A DNA stretch of 5,830 nt from JAXJQF01 sp036311285 (GCA_036311285.1 JAXJQF010000155.1:1-5830); one strand, 5' to 3'; counted from the first letter of the stretch, positions 1-5,819 are shown. Notes: generated from the letters alone by a model not told the origin. Numbers and translations are program-made.

Positions 1-752
1 ACAATATCTGCGTCAGCCCATTTAGCTAATTGTTGTTGTGTAACAGTTTTACCGGATCCGAAAGGACCTGGAATAGCTGCTGCTCCTCCTTTAGCTACGG
101 AGAAGAAAGTATCTTGTGCTCTTTGACCAGTTACTAATGGTATATCTGGATCTAATTTTTCAATGTAAGGACGGCTTCTTTTTACAGGCCATTTTTGGAG
201 CATTTGTATTTTTTCACCATCAACAGCTGCAATATCTTCTAATACAGTGTATTCTCCTTCAGCTGCAATTTCAGTAACTTCACCTTCCATAGCTGGTGGA
301 ACCATAATTTTGTGTAAAACTGCAGTAGTTTCTTGTACTTCTCCGAGTACATCTCCGCCTTTTACTTTGTCCCCAACTTTAGCTACAGGTTTGAAAGCCC
401 ATTTTTTCTCTTTGTTGATGGAATCTACATCAATACCTCTTGCAATGAAGTCACCAGATTCTTCTCTGATGATTCTTAAAGGTCTTTGAATTCCGTCAAA
501 AATAGAACTCATTACACCAGGACCAAGTTCTACAGACAATGGACCACCAGTACATTCTACTACTTCACCCGGTTGAATACCGGCTGTTTCTTCATATACT
601 TGGATAGTTGCGGTGTCACCTTCTAACTCAATGATTTCACCGATAAGCTTTTCGTCACCTACCCTAACCATCTCAAGCATCTGAGCCCCTCTCATACCAT
701 CTGCAATAATAACAGGCCCAGCAATCTTAATAATATTTCCTTCAATAATCAT
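1..752 (-). CDS. atpA: A-type ATP synthase catalytic subunit A, N-terminal part (cut by window edge)
   Basis: Catalytic subunit of the A1 head, which alternates with subunit B in the A3B3 hexamer and makes or hydrolyses ATP on the cytoplasmic side of the membrane. Only the first 250 codons are present; the family is about 580-590 residues, so more than half lies beyond the left edge. The start ATG at 750-752 overlaps the atpF stop as ATGA. In order I see: the N-terminal beta-barrel (begins MIIEGNIIKIAGPVI); the insertion found in catalytic but not non-catalytic subunits, roughly residues 105-190 (from GIDVDSINKEKKW through MVPPAMEGEVTEI); the strand LVTGQRAQDTFF; and the Walker A loop GPFGSGKT at residues 229-236 (bases 45-68), with Lys235 and Thr236 for phosphate and Mg2+ binding. 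The P-loop is not interrupted by an intein. The Walker B motif, catalytic glutamate and C-terminal domain lie outside the window. Identification is very secure. Confidence 0.98.
   Translation of the reverse strand, partial: MIIEGNIIKIAGPVIIADGMRGAQMLEMVRVGDEKLIGEIIELEGDTATIQVYEETAGIQPGEVVECTGGPLSVELGPGVMSSIFDGIQRPLRIIREESGDFIARGIDVDSINKEKKWAFKPVAKVGDKVKGGDVLGEVQETTAVLHKIMVPPAMEGEVTEIAAEGEYTVLEDIAAVDGEKIQMLQKWPVKRSRPYIEKLDPDIPLVTGQRAQDTFFSVAKGGAAAIPGPFGSGKTVTQQQLAKWADADI
45..68 (-). other. Walker A (P-loop) of AtpA
   Basis: This codes for GPFGSGKT (residues 229-236), followed by VTQQQLAKW. GPFGSGKT is the form of the nucleotide-binding loop characteristic of archaeal A-type catalytic subunits, as distinct from the GGAGVGKT type of bacterial F1 beta subunits. 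This is also the position where VMA inteins sit in some archaea; none is inserted here. Confidence 0.97.
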
Positions 753-1066
753 TTAACCATCTCTACCCCAATAACTCTTTTAATAAGGTCATTTATTTGT
801 TCAGATGAACCTTCTGAGGACCCATCTTTATCTGGTATTTCAATTATCATTGGTAAAACATTTGAACCAATTTTTCTATCAATGTGATTTCTTATTTCAT
901 TAGCCATTAATTGGGTAATGATAATAATTGAAATTTCTTCATCTAAAAATTTATCAAAAGCTGCGATAGCTTCTTCAGGAGTATTAACTACTTCTGCTTT
1001 TTTGACACCACCTAATCTAAATCCGGAAACAGTGTCAATATCACCTATAACTGCTACTGAACTCAT
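749..1066 (-). CDS. atpF: A-type ATP synthase subunit F
   Basis: Small subunit of the central stalk that binds subunit D and helps couple rotor and catalytic head. At 105 residues it has the usual family length (about 100). The N-terminus, MSSVAVIGDIDTVSGFRLGG, is the classic start of the family: a first beta strand, the GD turn and the GFRLGG loop. A second strand follows around residues 45-51 (ISIIIIT), then the LPMIIEIPDK segment, a short acidic Ser/Gly linker (GSSEGSSE) and a C-terminal helix (INDLIKRVIGVEM) of the kind that contacts the head in this family. The start ATG at 1064-1066 overlaps the atpC stop by four bases (ATGA), with GGAGATG just upstream inside atpC. The stop in turn overlaps the atpA start in the same way, so translation of C, F and A is probably coupled. 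Confidence 0.97.
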   Translation of the reverse strand: MSSVAVIGDIDTVSGFRLGGVKKAEVVNTPEEAIAAFDKFLDEEISIIIITQLMANEIRNHIDRKIGSNVLPMIIEIPDKDGSSEGSSEQINDLIKRVIGVEMVK

Positions 1067-2217
1067 ATTAACATCTCCATGATTTTAGAATTAGGGAAGT
1101 CTGCTTCTCTTTTTGCTCTTGCAATAATTTTTAAATTTTTAATTTCATTTTCTTTTTGACTTAAATAACCAATAATTGGACCAATTCCTAGTGGTTTTTT
1201 AGAAGCTAAAGATTTTGAATAGTCGGAAGCATATTTATCTAATGCTTTTTCAAATAGAGCGACTGAGCCAGTTTCATTATACATTGGCATCACATCAGTC
1301 AAAGCTTCAGCATATTTTGTTCCTTCCAGACCAGAAACTACATTTGTAACATCTGGAGATTCCATTAAATCTTTAAGTTTCCATTCACGTAATTGGTACC
1401 CTTCTTCTAATATATAAGGAGAGATTGCATCATAATCTAGACCATCTTCTTTAGCCCTTATAATTAGTTTAAGATTAGCTACATCAACCTGTGTTCCAAC
1501 ATATGAGTATAAAATTTGTTTGTTTTCATCTGAAGGAACATCAGTAGAACGTAATAATTTGCCTAAATAATATTTGTCTAAAGCTGATTCTAATGGAAGA
1601 ATCATTTTAGTATCTTCATATTGTGGAAGAGCATCTTCTAATGCTGTTGAGTATTCAGTACCATCCAAACTTGTTACAATATCAGTTACACTATCTGAGT
1701 CAGCTAAAGCATCTAACTCTTCATATAATGATCCACAAGGAATTAATAATTCCCTTGTTTCTTCTGGAGTAAGACCAACTTCTTTAGCGGTTAAAAGACT
1801 TTTGATGTTGTCCACATCAGTTTTTCTAGACATGACAGCAAAAGGTTTTTTAATTTCTTTAGGAGCCAATCTTGCAACAAAGTCATAAGTGTTAGCACGT
1901 TCAACATCTAATGCTTTATCGAGTGGATATTCATCTAAAACATCAGCATAGTCAGGGCTGCCTCTGAGATAATTTTCAACTTCATCAACATTGTTGGTTT
2001 CAACAAGTTCAGAAATTTGTTTTTCATCAAAGAGTCTTCCTTTTCTAGCTCTTACTCTTGAACTTGGGTTAAGATAAGGATAAACGTCCAAAATTGGTCT
2101 AGATGTAATGATTACAACTACTGCACCTACAACAAGTATTGCGATAACACAAAAGACAAGAAATGTGTCTTGTGTAAGTCCCATTGAACTTATTAAGGTA
2201 GCAATTTCATCTGCCAT
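1063..2217 (-). CDS. atpC: A-type ATP synthase subunit C (ring-cap subunit), with N-terminal membrane helix
   Basis: Central-stalk subunit, homologous to V-ATPase subunit d, which sits like a funnel on the proteolipid ring and joins it to the D/F axle. It has 384 residues. The family's internal threefold repeat is visible: the segments LKSLL-type NIKSLLTAKEVGL (residues 137-149), NLKLIIRAKEDGL (248-260) and NLKIIARAKREADF (361-374) are equivalent. So are SVTDIVTSLDGTEYSTAL (176-193) and DVTNVVSGLEGTKYAEAL (289-306). Residues 18-37 form an uninterrupted hydrophobic stretch (TFLVFCVIAILVVGAVVVII) with an acidic flank before it and RVRARKGR after it, which predicts one membrane helix with the C-terminus in the cytoplasm. 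Subunits such as the Thermus one are shorter and lack this helix. I recall Methanobacteriales subunit C proteins of about this length with a similar N-terminus, but could not check. The start is supported by AGGAGGAT 6 bases upstream. Confidence 0.97.
   Translation of the reverse strand: MADEIATLISSMGLTQDTFLVFCVIAILVVGAVVVIITSRPILDVYPYLNPSSRVRARKGRLFDEKQISELVETNNVDEVENYLRGSPDYADVLDEYPLDKALDVERANTYDFVARLAPKEIKKPFAVMSRKTDVDNIKSLLTAKEVGLTPEETRELLIPCGSLYEELDALADSDSVTDIVTSLDGTEYSTALEDALPQYEDTKMILPLESALDKYYLGKLLRSTDVPSDENKQILYSYVGTQVDVANLKLIIRAKEDGLDYDAISPYILEEGYQLREWKLKDLMESPDVTNVVSGLEGTKYAEALTDVMPMYNETGSVALFEKALDKYASDYSKSLASKKPLGIGPIIGYLSQKENEIKNLKIIARAKREADFPNSKIMEMLI
2107..2166 (-). other. Predicted transmembrane helix at the N-terminus of AtpC
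   Basis: Codons 18-37 of atpC give about 20 consecutive hydrophobic or small residues with no charge. The preceding segment is net negative (MADEI... and Asp17) and the following one is strongly positive (Arg40, then RVRARKGR at 54-61). By the positive-inside rule this predicts an N-out/C-in anchor. It could be cleaved as a signal peptide, but no clear cleavage motif follows and the cytoplasmic job of the subunit argues for a retained anchor. Confidence 0.75.
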
Positions 2218-2223
2218 AATTTA

Positions 2224-2230
2224 TCCTCCT
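2224..2230 (-). promoter_or_regulatory. Shine-Dalgarno site for atpC
   Basis: Minus-strand AGGAGGA lies in the 15-base gap after the atpE stop and 6 bases before the atpC ATG. It fixes the start at 2217, and so supports the membrane helix being part of the protein rather than an over-extended reading frame. Confidence 0.85.
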
Positions 2231-2232
2231 AA

Positions 2233-2850
2233 TTATTTAAATAATATTTCAGCAACTTCACTACGTAAGATACTTTTAAATCTATCTAATCTAGCTTCAA
2301 TTGTATTATTTACTTCAATATCTCCATTAACGGTCTTTAAAATAGCTCCACCCATAGCGTCAATAGGTTCACCTAATGTGAACTTGATATCTTCTAATTG
2401 GAAAGAGTCTGAACCACTTGCAGATAATTCTTCTTTAATTTTTTTAGTATCAGCTTCATTTAATTGAATAATTAAATCATTTCCGCCAATTTCATCAGCA
2501 GCTTCTTTAATCATTTTACTTAATGAATCTTCATACTCGTCGTCGCCTGAAGAAGCTTTAGTTTTTAACTGATCGACTGCTTGATTGAAAGCAGCATCAA
2601 TTACTTCTTCTTTAGCGCCTAATTCTGCCCTACGAGCATTCATCTTAGCTTCAGAGATAATTTGCTGATATCTCATATCAGATTGTTTTTTACCGTTATC
2701 TAAAATTTTAGTTTTTTCAGCTTCAGCGGTTTTTTCAGCTTGTGCTTGAATTGCTGAAACTTCAGCATTGGCATCTTGAATGATTACATCAGCTTTCCCT
2801 TGGGCTTCAGACATAATGCTTGAAACAATTTTATCTGTGCCTGAGCTCAT
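2233..2850 (-). CDS. atpE: A-type ATP synthase subunit E (peripheral stalk)
   Basis: Subunit E pairs with subunit H to form the peripheral stalks that anchor the A3B3 head to subunit I and stop it turning with the rotor. It has 205 residues, a normal length. Residues about 5-95 are a charged, Ala/Glu/Lys-rich helix (for example AEVSAIQAQAEKTAEAEKTK) that would form the coiled coil with AhaH. After a flexible Gly/Ser/Asp spacer near 100-106 comes the globular C-terminal domain that binds the head. It contains the family signature GGAILKTVNGDIEVNNTIEA (167-186), followed by RLDRFKSILRSEVAEILF at the end. The ATG at 2848-2850 is preceded by AAGGAGG, which starts right after the atpK stop. The gap to atpK is 13 bases and to atpC 15 bases, so these genes should share a transcript. 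Confidence 0.97.
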   Translation of the reverse strand: MSSGTDKIVSSIMSEAQGKADVIIQDANAEVSAIQAQAEKTAEAEKTKILDNGKKQSDMRYQQIISEAKMNARRAELGAKEEVIDAAFNQAVDQLKTKASSGDDEYEDSLSKMIKEAADEIGGNDLIIQLNEADTKKIKEELSASGSDSFQLEDIKFTLGEPIDAMGGAILKTVNGDIEVNNTIEARLDRFKSILRSEVAEILFK

Positions 2851-2858
2851 ATAAATTG

Positions 2859-2863
2859 CCTCC
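2859..2863 (-). promoter_or_regulatory. Shine-Dalgarno site for atpE
   Basis: Minus-strand GGAGG begins at the base after the atpK TAA stop and lies 8 bases before the atpE ATG. A strong site abutting a stop codon suggests efficient re-initiation by ribosomes leaving the highly expressed proteolipid gene. Confidence 0.85.
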
Positions 2864-3349
2864 TTAACCTAAGATTCCACCGAATACCATAAGTAAAATA
2901 GCAATCAAGAAACCGTAAATAGCTTGTGTCTCTGGTAATGCAGAGAAAATAATACCACGAGCAAACATATCATTATCTTCAACAATAGCACCAACAGAAG
3001 ATGCTGCTGCCATACCTTGTCCCATACCGGAACCTAAACCTGCAAATCCAATAGCTGCACCTACACCTATAGATACAATACCTGCTTCAACTGGTAATGC
3101 TTTTGCATTTCCAATGAAACCTGCAAATACTAATAATAAGATTGCAACCAAGAACCCATAAATAGCCTGAGTTTCTGGTAATGCAGAGAAAATAATACCT
3201 CTTGCAAACATGTCATTATCTTCTGCAACTGCACCTACAGATCCAGCAGCTGCCATACCTTGCCCTAAACCGGAACCTAATCCAGCAAATCCAATTGCTA
3301 CTCCAGCACCAATAGCTGCTAAAGCAGTACCTAAAGCAATTTCTACCAT
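2864..3349 (-). CDS. atpK: A-type ATP synthase proteolipid subunit K (rotor ring), two fused hairpins
   Basis: Membrane rotor subunit whose copies form the ring that carries ions past subunit I. The single-hairpin form is about 70-85 residues; this protein has 161 and is a fused duplication giving four membrane helices. Helix 1 of each hairpin has the glycine-rich packing motif GFAGLGSGLGQG or GFAGLGSGMGQG (residues 20-31 and 101-112). Helix 2 has SALPETQAIYGF in both (55-66 and 136-147). The ion-binding glutamates are Glu59 and Glu140, so both hairpins keep a carboxylate. Gln30/Gln111, Thr60/Thr141 and Tyr64/Tyr145 match the ligand pattern of known Na+-binding rings (Ilyobacter c: Gln32, Glu65, Ser66, Tyr70). 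The connecting loops carry EDNDMFARG, the conserved polar loop with Arg. AGGTGA lies 7 bases before the ATG. The operon's only long gap precedes this gene, perhaps to boost its expression. Confidence 0.97.
   Translation of the reverse strand: MVEIALGTALAAIGAGVAIGFAGLGSGLGQGMAAAGSVGAVAEDNDMFARGIIFSALPETQAIYGFLVAILLLVFAGFIGNAKALPVEAGIVSIGVGAAIGFAGLGSGMGQGMAAASSVGAIVEDNDMFARGIIFSALPETQAIYGFLIAILLMVFGGILG
2876..3058 (-). repeat. atpK internal repeat, copy 2 (hairpin 2)
   Basis: Codons 98-158 of atpK, the second hairpin. Residues 124-148 are identical to 43-67 in copy 1. At the DNA level this 25-codon block differs from copy 1 at 9 of 75 positions, all silent, and shares an exact run of 26 bases around 2931-2956. 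Confidence 0.95.
3119..3301 (-). repeat. atpK internal repeat, copy 1 (hairpin 1)
   Basis: Codons 17-77 of atpK, the first proteolipid hairpin. They align with codons 98-158 at a fixed offset of 81 codons (243 bases), with 53 of 61 residues identical by direct comparison. It is an in-gene duplication of an ancestral single-hairpin proteolipid, not a mobile repeat. Confidence 0.95.
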
Positions 3350-3413
3350 ATTTAATTCACCTTTGAAATAATATTGATTTTATAATTTAATTTAAGATAT
3401 AAATGAAAAATTT
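3350..3413 (-). promoter_or_regulatory. atpI-atpK intergenic region with possible internal promoter
   Basis: At 64 bases this is by far the longest gap in the operon; the others are 11, 13, 15 and two overlaps. It is almost pure A/T. On the minus strand TTTATATC (3396-3403) resembles an archaeal TATA box. Transcription starting about 25 bases downstream (near 3373) would leave a leader of roughly 23 bases carrying the atpK ribosome binding site. A T-run (TTTTT, 3406-3410) and the 10-base palindrome AAAAATTTTT (3406-3415) just after the atpI stop could instead cause partial termination. In A/T-rich DNA either motif can arise by chance. Confidence 0.4.
3357..3362 (-). promoter_or_regulatory. 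Shine-Dalgarno site for atpK
   Basis: Minus-strand AGGTGA, 7 bases before the atpK ATG, matches the archaeal anti-Shine-Dalgarno core (GGAGGTGA). It supports the start at 3349. Confidence 0.8.
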
Positions 3414-5441
3414 TTAATTTTTAATTTTAGTAAATGTCCTTTTTGCTTTAAAAGCATCAAATTTACCTTTACCTTCCATGAAGAATTGAGAGAAGAATTC
3501 CACATAGTTAAGACGTAAAGAGTTAATGAATGCACCTAATACTTGGAAAGCAAAGTTTGCTATGTGTCCACCAATGAATATGATAACTCCTAGAACAATA
3601 CCAATAACTGGAATCATGTCTCCAACTAAGTTAGTTAAGATGTTAACAGTCATAGCGATACCACCAGTAGCTAAACATAATGCTAAAAGACGTGCGTAGG
3701 ATAAAACATCTCCCATGAATCCGAAGATATCCATTACACCATATGCACCGTTAGCCCATACTAACATTCCAATAGTTGCAATTATTAAAACCGCACCTAT
3801 AGCTATACCAACAATACCTAATGAAGGAAGAGCTATTCCCATAATAGGACCATTAAGTACACCTAAAGCTAGGAAAATAATACCTGCTTCCAATACAAAC
3901 CAACAAATTTGAGAACCAATTGCATCTTTCTTATTACCATATCTTAAATTGTTAATAGCACCAATAAGGAATCCAATATTAGTGTAAATAAGACCAATAG
4001 CAATAGCAATTAATAAGATATTTTGAGGATTTTTGAATGATTCAACAGCAGCAATAACTGTTGGTAATTTGAAACCTAACATTCTTTCTGGGAAATCTCC
4101 CAGGAAACCATTCGTAATTAAACCCAGTATAACGGACCACAGTCCTGACCAGATTAAAATCCAACCAAAGGAATGCATTGACTCTTTGATTTTTCCAAGA
4201 CCCAGTAATAATACTACACCAATAAGAGAAACAATTAACCCGTAAACTGCATCGGTTAAACAGAAACCGAAGAAGAATGGGAATGTAATTGCAACAAAAA
4301 TTGTTGGATCAATTGCATTGTAACGTACTGGAGAGTACATATCAACAAGGTATTCGAAAGGTCTAGAATACCATCCATTTTGTTGTAGGATAGGAACATT
4401 TTCATCATCTGTACCTTCAACCTCTATTGTTTCAAAGGCACAATGTCCATCAGAACTTTTTTCAACCAATTGTTCAACTTTTTCAGTGTCCTTTTCAGGC
4501 ACCCAACCTTCAAAGACATATGCATCTTTAGTTTGAACAAAAGATGAAAGGATTTCGTTCTTATCTTTTTCATTTTCCAATTGTTCTTTGAGAGCTAATA
4601 TATCATCGTCCCATTGCTCAGCAACTGCTCTTAATTCTGATTTAACAGCAGCGCGTTCTGATTCAATGGTCAATAATCTTGAATCTGCATTTGAAATAAT
4701 TTGTTGAGGAGTACCTTCGACATCTCCAATTTCAATTTTCTCAAAGTCAAATTTACGAAGTGTTGAATAAACTTCGTCACCTAATTCTTTTAATGTTACT
4801 ACGACGATAATTTCTCCCGCTTTATCATCCATAGGAACAGTAAATATATCTAATTCGTCTGTCAATTTACTTAATTCATTTTTGATTTCTGAAGTAGATC
4901 CAGCATCAATCCTTCCAACAGTAGTAGAAGTGTACTTTGAATCCTTTAAAAGAGCTAAATCCATGTCAAAATTAGATAAACGATTAGCCAAACTTTTATT
5001 AGACTGTAGTTCACTTGTTTCAGTGTCGAGTGCGGCTAGTTTTCCTTCAATGACACTAGTTTTGGACTCAACTTGAGCCAATGTATCTTCAGCCTTTTCA
5101 ATAAAGGCAGGAGTGTCTAATTTCTCCACTTCTTTTTGAACTGGCATGTCTGGACTAATAAAAGACATTAAAGTGTCTTTTAACCCATGGCCTTCTGATA
5201 AAGAATTTCCTAATAGTTCAGATATACCATTTGTTTTCATAAGAAGAGAAGATAATTTACCAGTGTACGGAGTTGCTTTCGCAGGAGCAACTAATTCCGC
5301 CAATTCAGGATCTTGCTGAATGCTTTCAGAAATATCACTGACTTGTATAAGCCCTGATTCATGGAGAGCATCCACTGTAGGAGCTACATACTTATCAAGT
5401 GTAACTATTCTTATTTTACGCATTCTAGCTGTCTTGAACAT
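3414..5441 (-). CDS. atpI: A-type ATP synthase subunit I (membrane subunit a)
   Basis: Stator membrane subunit that provides the two half-channels for ions against the AtpK ring and holds the peripheral stalks. It has 675 residues, usual for the family (about 650-700). Residues 1 to about 360 form the cytoplasmic half, starting MFKTARMRKIRIVTLDKY and containing coiled-coil segments near 110-150 and 255-300. The second half has about eight membrane helices: near 379-396, 398-416, 424-447, 473-497, 509-528, 538-562, 570-600 and 610-642. It includes DPTIFVAITFPFFFGF (378-393) and the motor motif DVLSYARLLAL with essential Arg584. A second conserved Arg643 lies in FINSLRLNYVEFF. These two arginines correspond to Vph1p Arg735 and Arg799 of yeast V-ATPase. 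It starts 11 bases after the ahaH stop with only a weak GTGA site, which suggests translational coupling. Met7 is an alternative start, but the TAR residues before it look like part of the conserved N-terminus. Confidence 0.97.
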   Translation of the reverse strand: MFKTARMRKIRIVTLDKYVAPTVDALHESGLIQVSDISESIQQDPELAELVAPAKATPYTGKLSSLLMKTNGISELLGNSLSEGHGLKDTLMSFISPDMPVQKEVEKLDTPAFIEKAEDTLAQVESKTSVIEGKLAALDTETSELQSNKSLANRLSNFDMDLALLKDSKYTSTTVGRIDAGSTSEIKNELSKLTDELDIFTVPMDDKAGEIIVVVTLKELGDEVYSTLRKFDFEKIEIGDVEGTPQQIISNADSRLLTIESERAAVKSELRAVAEQWDDDILALKEQLENEKDKNEILSSFVQTKDAYVFEGWVPEKDTEKVEQLVEKSSDGHCAFETIEVEGTDDENVPILQQNGWYSRPFEYLVDMYSPVRYNAIDPTIFVAITFPFFFGFCLTDAVYGLIVSLIGVVLLLGLGKIKESMHSFGWILIWSGLWSVILGLITNGFLGDFPERMLGFKLPTVIAAVESFKNPQNILLIAIAIGLIYTNIGFLIGAINNLRYGNKKDAIGSQICWFVLEAGIIFLALGVLNGPIMGIALPSLGIVGIAIGAVLIIATIGMLVWANGAYGVMDIFGFMGDVLSYARLLALCLATGGIAMTVNILTNLVGDMIPVIGIVLGVIIFIGGHIANFAFQVLGAFINSLRLNYVEFFSQFFMEGKGKFDAFKAKRTFTKIKN

Positions 5442-5452
5442 ATAATCTCACA

Positions 5453-5767
5453 CTACAAAATATTTTTGACAATAACTGAAGCAGCTTCATCTACATTTGC
5501 CATTGCAGCATTTTTAATAGATGCAACGTCCTCATCGGACTTTTTAGCAATAGATTCTGCTTCTACTTTAGCTTTATCTTCTGCATCAAAAACAGTTTTT
5601 TTTGCTTCTTCTTCTGCTGCTTGTTTAGCTTGAGAAATAACTTCTTCAGCTTTTACTTTTGATTCAGCAATTAAGTCTTTAGATTTAGACTCTGAATCAA
5701 TAATAAGTTGTTCAGCATCAAATTCAGCTTTTTTTATCATTGCGATTGCGTCTGATATCTCTGCCAT
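5453..5767 (-). CDS. ahaH: A-type ATP synthase subunit H (peripheral stalk coiled coil)
   Basis: Peripheral-stalk partner of subunit E (related to V-ATPase subunit G). The pair forms a long coiled coil from subunit I to the top of the catalytic head. It has 104 residues, typical for the family. The whole protein is a single charged helix rich in Ala, Glu and Lys: MAEISDAIAMIKKAEFDAEQ at the start, then a run of Ala/Glu/Lys segments such as KAEEVISQAKQAAEEEAKK, and a hydrophobic tail ending VIVKNIL. There is no membrane segment or catalytic motif, so identification rests on composition, length and its place as first gene before atpI, as in other methanogen aha/atp operons. The ATG at 5765-5767 has GGTGAT 5 bases upstream. 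It is the first gene after the operon promoter. Sequences of this kind diverge quickly, so function is inferred mainly from context. Confidence 0.93.
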   Translation of the reverse strand: MAEISDAIAMIKKAEFDAEQLIIDSESKSKDLIAESKVKAEEVISQAKQAAEEEAKKTVFDAEDKAKVEAESIAKKSDEDVASIKNAAMANVDEAASVIVKNIL

Positions 5768-5772
5768 AATTA

Positions 5773-5778
5773 ATCACC
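5773..5778 (-). promoter_or_regulatory. Shine-Dalgarno site for ahaH
   Basis: Minus-strand GGTGAT, 5 bases before the ATG at 5765-5767. It settles the start: an upstream ATG at 5778-5780 overlaps this site and is out of frame with ahaH. Confidence 0.8.
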
Positions 5779-5805
5779 ATGGTACACTTATTTTTATTGT
5801 GCAAT

Positions 5806-5819
5806 ATATATATCTTTTA
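5806..5819 (-). promoter_or_regulatory. Operon promoter: TATA box with upstream purine-rich BRE
   Basis: On the minus strand AAAAG (BRE-like, 5814-5818) is followed by TATATATA (5806-5813), the arrangement bound by TFB and TBP in archaea. Transcription would start about 22-28 bases downstream, near 5780-5787, giving a leader of about 15-20 bases that carries the GGTGAT site of ahaH. The position, just ahead of the first gene of the operon, supports this as the main promoter. The actual start site is inferred. Confidence 0.75.

Noticed and set aside
1..68. Possible intein in the AtpA P-loop
   Set aside because: VMA inteins in other archaea insert in this loop, so I checked. GPFGSGKTVTQQQLAKW reads straight through and on to the window edge, with no intein start motif. 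Sites further along atpA cannot be seen.
247..489. Open frame on the plus strand
   Set aside because: It lies antisense inside atpA, whose catalytic-subunit sequence is unmistakable. The predicted protein is Ser/Thr/Pro-rich with no recognisable domain, typical of a reverse-frame shadow.
1574..1888. 104-codon open frame on the plus strand inside atpC
   Set aside because: The opposite strand carries the threefold repeat of subunit C throughout this stretch. The plus-strand protein is low-complexity Ser/Leu/Val with no motif and no clear ribosome binding site.
2108..2467. 119-codon open frame on the plus strand spanning the atpE-atpC junction
   Set aside because: It covers the ends of two secure genes and their ribosome binding site. 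Its apparent hydrophobic start is the antisense of the AtpC membrane helix.
2233..2850. Long Ala/Glu/Lys-rich helix, considered as a novel coiled-coil protein
   Set aside because: The C-terminal signature (GG, then NGDIEVNNT, then RLDRF...ILRSEVAEILF) and the operon position identify it as subunit E.
2876..3301. Direct repeat pair as a possible mobile element or assembly duplication
   Set aside because: The copies lie in frame within one gene, show only silent or conservative changes, and match the two hairpins of a known fused proteolipid. This is an old protein duplication.
3715..5076. Several plus-strand open frames (3715-3912, 4033-4245, 4882-5076) inside atpI
   Set aside because: All are antisense to well-conserved AtpI sequence and encode Ile/Pro/Ser-rich or charged shadows without motifs.
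5361..5633. 90-codon open frame on the plus strand across the ahaH-atpI junction
   Set aside because: The Ser/Ala/Phe-rich product is the antisense of the Ala/Glu/Lys coiled coil of AhaH; there is no independent support.
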